Shown piece after piece: positions 55,180 through 64,000 of a stretch of 64,000 nt of DNA. Within the stretch, counting starts at the first letter, position 1. Each line of letters opens with the position of its first letter. Origin of the DNA: Paraescarpia echinospica (Eukaryota > Annelida > Polychaeta > Sabellida > Siboglinidae); NCBI GenBank assembly GCA_020002185.1, contig CM034531.1, forward strand, positions 73,527,278 through 73,591,277. The letters run 5' to 3'. A program made the position numbers and the translations under genes. Below the pieces are notes generated by a model. It had not been told where the DNA came from and made no database searches. It worked only from the letters and a program-made list of their open reading frames with translations.

Positions 55180-56212
55180 AGTTGTGCATAAGCTGCCCGA
55201 CATTTGCACTTGACATGTTCTTCCATAGGCATGTGTTTATCAAAATAAGCGCCCAAATTTCGCACACAATTCTGTGCCTGTACCTCATAGCCCCCGATGT
55301 TAGTGGCCGTGTTGGTGCATTTTGCTAATTTAGCTAGTTGCTGCGGAGTGCCAATTAAAATGTACTCAGTCTTGGAGTTATTCATTTTTAGTTTCATGCC
55401 TTGCATCCAGCTATTGATATCTCTGATGCATCGTTCCATGGTCTCACGGTTACTGTCCATAGAATCAGGATGGAAACCACAGTAAACCTGATGATCATCG
55501 GCGTAGGCATGCCCCAGCTTCCCATGCTGATCACTGACAGAGAAAACAGGGCTAGAGTACTGCGAATTCAACAGGGCCTAGGCATGAGCCTTGCGGTACT
55601 CCATGATCAAGTTTAAACTGCTCAGACACTGTACCATTGATAGAAATACGCTGCGACCTTTATTGGAGATAAGAGGATAACCAATTTAGAGCTGTGCCTG
55701 ATACTCCAAAAGAGCTATTTATGATATATAATAAAATGTTGTGGTCCACTGTATCAAAAGCCGACGACAAGTCAATTAAAACTAGTTGTGTTACCTTCTG
55801 TTGATCCATATTTAGAAGAATGTCAGACTGGACCTTAACTAGAGCGGTTTCTGTAGAATCCCCTGCTCTATAAGCAGACTGACAAGGTGGCAACGGAAAT
55901 CCACAGTCTGAGTGAAGACAAAGTTGGTTTACAACAGCTCGCTCAGTTAGTTTTGACACATACTGGATAATTGTTTTTATTAATTTACATACTTTTACAC
56001 TTGTTAGATAATTACATAAAATATGTTCGGGGTTTCTATTGAAATTATTAATTTTATAATTTTATAATTTTACCTTTTCATATCAATATTTGTATCATGT
56101 TGAATGCTTGTGTTGTTTTAACTTTTTGCTATGCCATTTATTGTACTGTACTGCACCATACAATAGTATTGTATAAATATCGTGCAATAGAAATCAATAA
56201 ACATTTACATTT
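55180..56212. mobile_element. Second retroelement inserted in LINE copy 2, with inverted 5' part
   Basis: The left part (55,180-55,960) encodes, on the minus strand, RT pieces of another LINE: AYRAGDSTETALVKVQSDI, LIDLSSAFDTVDHNIL and AYADDHQVY. The right part (about 55,960-56,212) looks like a plus-strand 3' end: AATAAA at about 56,199 followed by ACATTTACATTTACAT next to the host LINE. The host reads 'gatgata' on the left and 'atctactgg' on the right, which together rebuild the copy 1 sequence. Confidence 0.75.
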
Positions 56213-57072
56213 ACATATCTACTGGAAATCCCTCGTCTACCCACTTAGTGATATCTTCCGAAAAACATAACATATTTGTTAAGCATGACATCGCTTTTAG
56301 AAACCCATATTGCGATGGATTTAACAAGTTATGTTTAACAAGAACATATGCCGTGTGATCTTTAATTAGTCTGTCTAATAATATGCAAATCACTGATGTG
56401 AAACTCACTGGTCTGTAGTTTTCTGACGTGTTTCTGGAACCTTTTTTAAATAACTGTATAATGTTTGCTTCTTTCCTTTCTAAACGAACCACTCTCTTCA
56501 AATGACAAGTTAAAAACTGTTGCATGTGGTAAGCGAATTTGTTCTGTAATTTTCAATAGAAGTTTGGGCGGAATCCCATCCACTACAGGTGATTTATTTT
56601 CCTTCATAGCCCTTATTGTCTTAGCTGCCATTTCCGGGGTTACATTTAACTGTCCTAGTCTGATTTCGCCCCCATGAACTTAGCCTCTGGTACTGGCAGT
56701 GAACTAATATCTTCCCTGGTAAACACCGAACAAAACTACTCATTCAGGTCTTCTGCCATTAAGAATCCCTCTGATATTATATTTCCAGCATTATCTTCTA
56801 GAGAACCGACCTTATCCTCAACTTTCTGTTTGTTCCGAACATATGCATACAAACTGTTGCTGTCTTGTTTTACATTACAAGCGAATTGTTTTTTTGTAAC
56901 TTCTCTTCGAATTTCGAATTTCAGTTCTAGCTTGATTTAGTGCTTCTTTATAAATGTTGTAGACTTCATTATTACCAGTATGTCTATATGACTTCCACAT
57001 CATTTGTTTGTACTTAATTTGTGTAATGGCTTCTTTCGATACATATTTCTTTATGGACCGTTTCCCTTGTTT

Positions 57073-57594
57073 TTAAGGGGCAAATTTATTGACGATGCAT
57101 TCTATTTCATTCTTTAAGACATTGCAACATTCTGTTGCTGACTTATTCTTCAGTGTATTGTTATAGTCTATGTTTGGTAAATATTTCCTCATTTCCTTAT
57201 ATCTTCCTTTGTGAAAATTTCTCCTTAACTGTTTTTTATTATTTCTTACTGATTTTACTTTGATGGTAAAATGTTTCTGGTTATGATCATTATTTCCCAG
57301 TGGCTCACATAATTTGACATTTTCAAATAATTCATTCTGTGAGGACAAAACTATGTCTAACACATTCTCACACCTGGTTGGCTCTAGAACATGTTGAGAA
57401 AGGAAACTGTCTTGTATTAAAACTAAAAAATTGTGGTCCTCACTTCTCGTACAGTGTAGAGATTTCCATTGTATATTACCATGGTTAAAATCTCCCATAA
57501 TAATACAGTCCCGGTTGCTAATTTCCCTGATAACGTTTTGTACTTTTTCATTCTCTTCTACACTTATGTTTGGACTTCGATAAACTAACCCCAA
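57073..57594 (-). pseudogene. CR1-like copy 2, endonuclease remnant
   Basis: Parallels the copy 1 endonuclease from VYRSPNISVEENE through CIIMGDFNHGN to NNDHNQKHF, and continues into the linker with FHKGRYKEMRKYL. Frame breaks on both sides prevent a full domain. Confidence 0.85.
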
Positions 57595-58142
57595 TGTTAA
57601 CGTTGAGTTTCCTGTAACTATGTTACACCAAACAGCTTCTTCGCAATCTGCTTCTCTTTGTAATTTTAATTATTCATAAGCCTGCATAGAATCTTTAACA
57701 TATAAAATAACTCCACCTCCCCTTCTTCCTATTCTATCTTTCCTGAACATTACATAGCCTCTTATTCCCAATTCGGCATCTGATATATCAGTGGTGGCCC
57801 ATGATTCGGTTATACCTATTATGGGAGAGTCAATATCTTGTACCATAATGTTTAGTTCACTTCTTTTGTTTACTATGCTCCTTGCATTTAAACAAATGCA
57901 TTTATTTCCTGATTCAGAACAGTTTTCCAGGCTGTTCTTTGCTGATTTAATTCTGTTGTCTTTATCTATGCCTCCAGTTTCAGGCTTGTCTGTGAATCCC
58001 CCCTGCGAATCTAGTTTAAATAGATGCAGCCTATCCCACTGTCAACAGATTGCAGCAAGTTCTCTGAGAAAACTGCTGCCCCCTTTCCACTTAGATGCAG
58101 GCCATCTCTCATGTACATATCTTCCCTCCCAACAAAGTATCA

Positions 58143-58763
58143 CTATAAATCTACGGATCCCATCCCCTCTTCTTTACACATCTGCTCAACTAGTGCGTTG
58201 ATCGCCAACCTCTTGCAGTTTCTATATATTGGGGCCCTTCCTCCCATTGCTGGCAACATTCCTGACGTAATAATTTGTTCGACTCTTGTCTTCATTAACT
58301 TCCTCACTAACTGTCTGTAATTCTGTACTATCCCAGTTGTTCCCTCCCTGTCTGCATTATGTGTTCCTACGTGTACTAGTATAGACCCTCCCTTGCCATG
58401 TCCCAATAACTTCTCTACCCTTTCAGTCACATGTTCCATCCTAGCCCTAGCATTTCCTTCTCTCCTCTCCCTTCTCTTTTTCCCTCCTACCTCTTTCTCT
58501 ACGGTCACATTCTCCCCTGTCACCTTCACGCCTGTCACATTTCCTGCCGTCGATCCTCCAATTTCGTCCCCTCCGATCACCTTCCCTCCTCTCAGTCTCC
58601 TTTCCTCGGTCTTCTTGCCACTATTCTGCTCCTTCAGTCTCACAGTATTCCCAACTCTCTCCCTGTCGTCTCTCTCCATTCCATCTCTCTCCTTGCTGAT
58701 TCTCATCTCCATCCCCTTCACAATATCTACCAACCTAGCTACGTCCTTCTGCAGACATTCCAC
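58143..58763 (-). pseudogene. CR1-like ORF1: coiled coil and SGNH esterase, stopped
   Basis: The 206-codon frame begins MECLQKDVARLVDIVKG (coiled coil), continues through a charged, Gly/Val-rich segment, and enters the esterase domain with GGSILVHVGTHNADREGT (the Gly-Thr-Asn block has His for Asn) and MLPAMGGRAPIYRN. Two consecutive stops follow VDL at about 58,150. The same frame then continues with YFVGREDMYMRDGLHLSG (Asp and His of the last block). ORF1 of CR1 elements binds RNA, and the esterase role is not settled. Confidence 0.85.
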
Positions 58764-58915
58764 CTTCTAACACCCACGCACTGAAAGGTGAATGCCTCTT
58801 CCTTGGTCTCTGCCCATGACTTCCCACAGCCGGATAGGGCAAAATCCACCCAACTATGGCAGTCATCGCACACTAAGTGTCCCCTTGCCTTGACTTACCG
58901 CTTGCAAGGCGCCAT

Positions 58916-59550
58916 ATCAGAATTTATTTAATAATAATAATCTAGTTAGCTATTTAAGATAGTTTAGTCAACTGTGTTTAGACTATTCACTGTCAATGTA
59001 GAAGACAAGCCAACCCGTAGCCATCTTTTTAAGAACTTGGGGTTTCTATTTTCCAATACAGAGTCCAGGGGCGCCACGAATTCGTGTAAGGTTATACGTT
59101 TTACAATGCAAATGGCGTCACATTCGCAAAGCAGACGGTTAAGTTTTAATCTAAACGGACAATAAAACGGAATATGATTTTGGTGGACCGATCTTATATT
59201 CACACATCAAATTAGCAACACCAACAGTCCCGTAACAATGTTGATTATTTTGGGGGTGCGTTTCAAACAAAGTTGAACTCGCAGGTGGTACACTGAGATT
59301 TGTTTGGTCCCATTTATTTGCTGAAAGAGTCTGATTTGTAATCAGCAAATATTAATCATAAAAGCCAACACATTTTGAAATTGTGAACAATTGGATAATT
59401 TAGTTGAAACCATTCGCCGTATATGTAAATTTGAATATATTTATATGAATATATGATATATTTCTTGTCATAGTGTAGAGAAGAAGTGCAGAACGCACAC
59501 AAGGAGGTGTTTTGAGGGTGAATGTGTTCGAATTTTTTAGAATAAACACT
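58916..59550. other. No gene recognised
   Basis: Unassigned sequence between LINE copy 2 and a LINE tail. Confidence 0.4.
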
Positions 59551-59554
59551 TAAA

Positions 59555-59760
59555 ATGTTACGATTTACTGATTTACTCTACCGGCGTCATATCAGAAATT
59601 TCCCAAGTGCATCTCCGGCACGTAAGGCAAATCCTTCATATCTAAAAAAAGACCACCTTCTGAATGAAAAAGTGTTGAGATGTGTTAACATATCAAGTCT
59701 AGATGCCATTCTAGCTGCATCCAAACTCCGCTGGACTGGTCACGTGACCCGAATATACAG
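59555..59760 (+). mobile_element. LINE RT C-terminal remnant
   Basis: The plus-strand frame has LRCVNISSLDAILAASKLRWTGHVTRI, a pattern (Leu-Arg-Trp-x-Gly-His-Val-x-Arg) typical of the end of many LINE ORF2 proteins. The preceding Cys-Leu-Arg segment is shortened. Confidence 0.65.
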
Positions 59761-59884
59761 CAGTAATAGCTACGTCCCCTCTCTACCTCACTCCGTCACT
59801 CTCTCACTCTCCACCATCCTCTCTCCCTCCTTCTCTCCCTCTTCCTTTATTAATGAAATTGCATCGTCAGTGGGAGAAATAATG

Positions 59885-59973
59885 AATATAATAATAATAA
59901 TAAGAAGAAGAACACTTATATAGCGCCATAAATCTGAATAAAAATCCATTCGGAGGCACTTAAGATACATACT

Positions 59974-60005
<32 letters not shown>
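59885..60005. repeat. (ATA)n with 'TATATAGCGCC' tail, then (AT)n
   Basis: Same tail type as at 25,010-25,110, followed by a pure TA run at 59,975-60,001. Confidence 0.75.
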
Positions 60006-61720
60006 TATATGTATATATAACATTGATAAGTTAGGTAAAATTAATGATAATCAATAAATGAAAATACATTGCTGTATATTAATAAAGGTAATCATTACCA
60101 ATATAACGATAATTCATATGTAAAGATATGGAGTACAATTTATTTAAAAACATGTACATTTGCTTTTTACTTGATCTCTGGCTCTCAGAATACGGAATAT
60201 TACAAAAAAGTGGTATTCATATTTTTTTCGTACAAATAATTACGAATACGTGACAGTCACTCGATGACAAGTCAGTGTGTGCTTTGTACAGTTATTCTTT
60301 GAGCGGGGGACATGTGTTATGGAACATATGGTTCGGCATTAGTAATATGTACAGTAGAAAAATGCACATTTTTATGTAATAAATTATTGTTTGATTTGTA
60401 TTGATATTACATATTATATGCGACTATATTTGTAGTAGTCTGTGGACATCCTAAACGTGTGGGGTTCTTTATCGGTAGTTTAGAAACAGGCATCTACGAC
60501 TCAAGGAATGAATAGTCCAATATGCATAGCTCAAAATCAACATGACCGATAAACGACGTTTTCCCAATAACCCGCTCAATTCACTTCGGTGTCATGAAAC
60601 AGAGGGGCAGTCACATTTGTACACTTGACCACAAAGTGGGATGTCTACAAACTGAGTTGCATCCATAGTTAGGAATCGCAAATTGTCAGTCATACATCTC
60701 CAAATGATTCCATCGACACAGACATATAGGTTTGCTATTCTGAATAGTATTCGCGTAATTGTGAATAGCACCTGCATATTCTTTTATTTGCTCACATTCA
60801 GACATCATCGTGTTGGTATCTACGTAATTAACAATTATTACGAAGCAGCAATACGCACTTCACGAACCGATCAGTTGCCACCCGTACAGCGTCAGTCCAC
60901 GACGGTGCGTACAGTATCTTCCTTTAGGAAATCCCCTTTATTGCTCCGCCTGCCAAGACCAGATGCACGCGAGATGAATAATGCATGTCAAATGTGAATC
61001 GCCATGTGATATGGTTTCAAATTCAAGCAATATTTGGCGTACATTATTCATCTTGTGTGCGTCTGGTATGGACAAGTCAAATTCTGTAAGACGCCGCAGA
61101 AAATCCGTCTGCACGGACTGGGCAAAAATCAATGACGGCACAGATTCATGAATTTTGCAAAAAGAAATCTTAAAACCTCAATTGTAATATAGAGACACCG
61201 ATCAATAACTCCATGTGATTGAATACGTTAAAAGAGTACCTAAAGCGTGTCTACGGCATTATTGTTTTGGAGTTGAAATAGAGCTCTTTAGCTAAGGACT
61301 CGTATTTGTAGTCGCATGAGTCTAAGTTTATGTTTTTACTTACTAGTTATTTTTTGTATTGTACACATCAGTAAAACGACGTGTGCATTATGAAGACAGA
61401 ACACATATTTGTATTATTAGTTTTACGACGACCATTGTACGAAAAGTGCGTAATGTGTGCGCCAGGTAAACCGGTATATTTTGGCATACGCGTGGTTACG
61501 AAATTCAATTTATAATAATTAATTATGAAGTCACACGGTATAACCGAATTGTTCGTATTTTCCGTGGTGACTATCCAATATTGAACTTCTGGGACATTGG
61601 AACTATACCAAAATATGACAATCCTCTAAACTGACCATACGACATGTGCTTTACCGCCACTATACACCAGCAAACGATTGGACGTCTCATAAGCAAGGGT
61701 AGGGGCATTCGCAAACACAC
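60006..61720. other. No confident gene
   Basis: On the minus strand at 60,592-60,745 an open segment after an AG acceptor-like site is Cys-rich (VCVDGIIWRCM...PLCGQVYKCDC) and looks exon-like, but matches no family I recognise. An imperfect inverted repeat is centred near 61,013. Confidence 0.35.
60957..61070. repeat. Imperfect inverted repeat
   Basis: 'ccagatgcacgcgagatgaa' near 60,960 pairs with 'ttcatcttgtgtgcgtctgg' near 61,050, with a 40-50 nt middle. Weaker similarity extends outward on both sides. Possibly a small foldback element. Confidence 0.6.
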
Positions 61721-61778
61721 CCGCACACGCACACCAACACGTACACGCACACGCACACGCACACGTACACGCACACGT
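61715..61778. repeat. (CACACG)n microsatellite
   Basis: CACACGCACACG-type units; reading frames through it encode Arg/Thr or Val/Arg repeats and are artefacts. Confidence 0.9.
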
Positions 61779-62881
61779 GGAGCCATGAAGGGAGATGAGA
61801 AAGATAGAAGTAGATATGGCGCAGGCATTGCATTAAGATCTAAACAGAATGTTAGTGTAAAAGAGTTGACCAACGTATCTCCGATAAGCAACACATTGAA
61901 ATGACACAGGGTTCTTTCACATACCTGTCAATCTGTGACTAAAATGACTAAGATTATTAGTCAATTGACTGAACCGTCCCGCTGGCGCCCCACTCAAGCC
62001 CAGCTACGTCGCGCCTAGTGACCTCGCACATAGGCGAAAGATCGCTTCACACCTTCACATATTTAATCCCTCAAAACAAACACAAGAGAGGAATACAACA
62101 GAAGAAGTATTTTTTTTATTTATAAAGATATTAATTATTAATAAATATGCCACATATCACCTGTGTACATGCACATTGGATAGATGCCATGTATTGTTTG
62201 TCGGTGTTGCTCATACAGCTATTAGCTATATTATACAACATTTGTGTAAGCAATTAATTATTTTCAAACATGCCTATGTGTGAATATACGGTTGATACCA
62301 TGTTTTTTAAGATATTGTTTCGGTGTTACTCATACTTAGATTACATAATTAAACAAAATTATCTTCAAAATAAACTTGTATTGAAGGGGCCATCGGGGCA
62401 AATTGGTCACCCTAACCTAACAACTCTAATATTGTCAACACATTTCAAAATACTTTTAAAGACCCGATATTGGCACTTGCATCAACAACGAAATGATGTT
62501 TTGGCAACGTTTCTGGTAGAAAGATGGTTATTATTTATTAATTACATGAATTGTTCAGACACATAAACAACACCTTTTGTAAAAAAAAGGATTTGCGCGA
62601 AATATGATACCAGGTGAAACACATACGTTTTAGAATGACAGTAGTGCCAAGTCTGTAATCTAATCTCAGACTCCTGGGAGTTTAGGCGCAATAGAAATTG
62701 ATTATTATTATTATTATTGTTGTTGTTGCTAGTACACCATGGTCATCACCATTTACTGAACACATAAAATACTTGTTTAAAGATCGATTTGATGTACGTT
62801 AGTACTACTTATAAAATAATTTTTTTTATGTTAAACTTGTTATTGTTAAGTCACGAACAAAAATGACAATAAAATACGTTG
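61779..62881. other. No gene; a retroelement tail near the right end
   Basis: AT-rich. At about 62,690-62,722 'GGCGCAATAGAAATTGATT' precedes a (ATT)n run, like the tail of a plus-strand LINE or SINE. Confidence 0.45.
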
Positions 62882-63106
62882 TTAAGTATGTTTGATCGTG
62901 TGTTCATTGTGCGCGCCAACTTGCTTCTGTACAAGTCGGTGGTAGACCGATCCTTGGGCCATCAGCTGGTCGTGGGTTCTTTCCTCGACGACAACACCGC
63001 CTTGCATGACGACGATCTTGTCGGCCGAACTAATCGTCGAAAGGCGGTGAGCGATAACGATGCACGTGCGGCCTTCCTGTGCTCGTTCCAGGGCCTCCTG
63101 CACGAG
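62882..63106 (-). pseudogene. ABCB1-like: Duplicate of ABC transporter last exon
   Basis: About 97% identical at DNA level to exon 26 of the main gene over roughly 195 bases. It keeps VIAHRLSTI, but changes the conserved Gly of EEGTHEQ to Arg (EERTHDQ). The stop is shifted, adding HNEHTIKHT. The acceptor AG of the main gene (tgtcag) is GG here. The next AG lies nine bases inside (gtgcag) and would remove three codons in frame. Flanking introns are almost entirely different beyond about 20 bases. It is either the last exon of a tandem paralogue lying to the right or a lone decayed exon. Confidence 0.85.
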
Positions 63107-63475
63107 CCGACATCGACAAGAAGACGACATGATTGTAATGTATTGGTAAATGTACCACACGTAAGATCTTGTTCAATATTGTTTCCGATCGTCAAGCAAA
63201 TGTGGACAAAGGTATCGACCGTTGAATAGGCAAATACAAAGAGTAATTTGGATTGAACATCGTGAGACTTCATGAATGTCCAGTAAGATGTAACATTTGA
63301 CAGATATTGCAAAATTATACACTGCTTGAAATGTCATCAGATTTCTTGTCACGTTTGCGTATTCTTTAATTCCAAATCTAATTCAAGCTGTCTATTTAAA
63401 TGTTCCAAAGCCAGATATATTAGTGAGACCAGAGAAGGTAAAATAATTGTTTTATACTCTTTGGTGAGACCAACA
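63107..63475. other. No gene recognised
   Basis: If the duplicated exon belongs to a paralogue, this is its last intron. No other ABC exon is seen before the window ends. Confidence 0.4.
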
Positions 63476-64000
63476 TCAGACGTTTCTAAACGGCTTTATT
63501 ATTATTAGTAGTATACTCAGATTATCCATATAAATATTAAAAAGTAAAGCGGATAACTTCCCACCTTGCTTAACACCATTGCCTACCGAGAAGAAATTCA
63601 AGTAGGTATTTCCCCATCGTATGCATAAACATTGATTATTGAATTGATTGCTTAGTACTCTTAAGATATATTTCGGTACTTTTCGTTGTTCTAGTTTCGT
63701 TAAAAGTTTATATCGGTTCACACAATCAAACGCCTTTGATGCATCTAAAAACGCGACATGCATAGCTGAACCATGTTCAGTGTAGAACCTTAATAATTCC
63801 TTAAATGCAAACACGCATAACTCCGTTCCATGTTTAGGCTTAAAGCCAAATTTATTAGGAGTGGTTTCCAAGTACATTTCCATTTTGTTAAAAAGAATGG
63901 TGTCCATTATCATATGAAAATATGTTCGACATACATATTGGTCTATAATTATCTTTGTTGTTTACTCGTCTTTAATAATTGGTACATTAACAGACTGTGA
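63476..64000 (-). mobile_element. LINE reverse transcriptase fragment at the right edge
   Basis: The minus-strand frame contains FGFKPKHGTELCVFAFKELL, AFLDASKAFDCVNRYKL (motif A, catalytic Asp) and NGVKQGGKLSALLFNIYMD (motif B). Upstream, in another frame, NYRPICMSNIF appears at 63,930-63,965. The FADD/YADD motif and everything after it are missing at the left (3') end, so the copy is truncated there. The rest runs out of the window. Confidence 0.85.

Larger units (their letters stand above)
54150..58915 (-). mobile_element. CR1-like LINE, copy 2, long but decayed and interrupted
   Basis: Same family as copy 1, in the same orientation. In minus-strand order: a zinc-binding start (Cys-x2-Cys-His type, about 58,800-58,910), ORF1 (58,143-58,763), the end of ORF1 with two adjacent stops, endonuclease (57,073-57,850), the first RT motifs (56,213-56,640), a foreign insert (about 55,180-56,212), then the RT remainder (54,468-55,175) and C-terminal part to 54,150. 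It has many frameshifts and stops, so it is older than copy 1. Confidence 0.9.

Noticed and set aside
58393..58784. Plus-strand Ser/Pro-rich frames of 117-125 codons
   Set aside because: They are antisense to the CR1 ORF1 frame, whose esterase motifs are on the minus strand.

Overview
The window is animal nuclear DNA. It is AT-rich, full of retroelements and microsatellites, and its one large gene is split into small exons with GT-AG introns. The repertoire (CR1/L2-like LINEs with an SGNH-type ORF1, a Ty3/gypsy fragment, a tyrosine-recombinase element, Tol2/hAT-like ends) suggests a marine invertebrate, probably a spiralian such as a mollusc or brachiopod. The species cannot be fixed from the sequence alone.

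The main gene is a complete P-glycoprotein-type full ABC transporter (ABCB1/MDR family) on the minus strand. Its 26 coding exons run from the start codon at 43,192 to the stop at 10,291 and join in frame, with consensus splice sites, into about 1,324 residues. The order is N-terminal tail, TMD1, NBD1, acidic/lysine-rich linker, TMD2, NBD2. A near-identical copy of its last exon lies at 62,882-63,106, so there is or was a tandem paralogue reaching past the right edge. That copy has lost the splice acceptor used by the main gene.

Left flank (1-10.3 kb): a dispersed repeat with a 332-bp foldback, a decayed Ty3/gypsy integrase, a LINE tail, and two plus-strand exons that look like the membrane-proximal end of a cation-dependent mannose-6-phosphate receptor. 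The second of these runs straight into a minisatellite that has amplified the exon/donor boundary. This gene would converge on the transporter gene.

The introns hold most of the mobile DNA: a permuted LINE cluster (14.7-17.1 kb), an 86-bp hairpin (20.1 kb), a long GA tract (30.7 kb) and, in the 9-kb first coding intron, a decayed element (35.5-40.9 kb). That element combines an SGNH hydrolase, a tyrosine recombinase and two arrays of paired short hairpins. An L2-like LINE and a foldback element lie beside it.

Right flank (43.3-64 kb): an unidentified inverted repeat, a Tol2/hAT-like non-autonomous element, a second copy of the left-edge repeat, a nearly intact CR1-like LINE (48.9-51.9 kb), an older copy of that LINE (54.15-58.9 kb) interrupted by an apparently 5'-inverted second retroelement, the duplicated ABC exon, and a LINE reverse transcriptase running off the edge. 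The strongest candidate for something undescribed is the SGNH/recombinase element with its paired-hairpin arrays.
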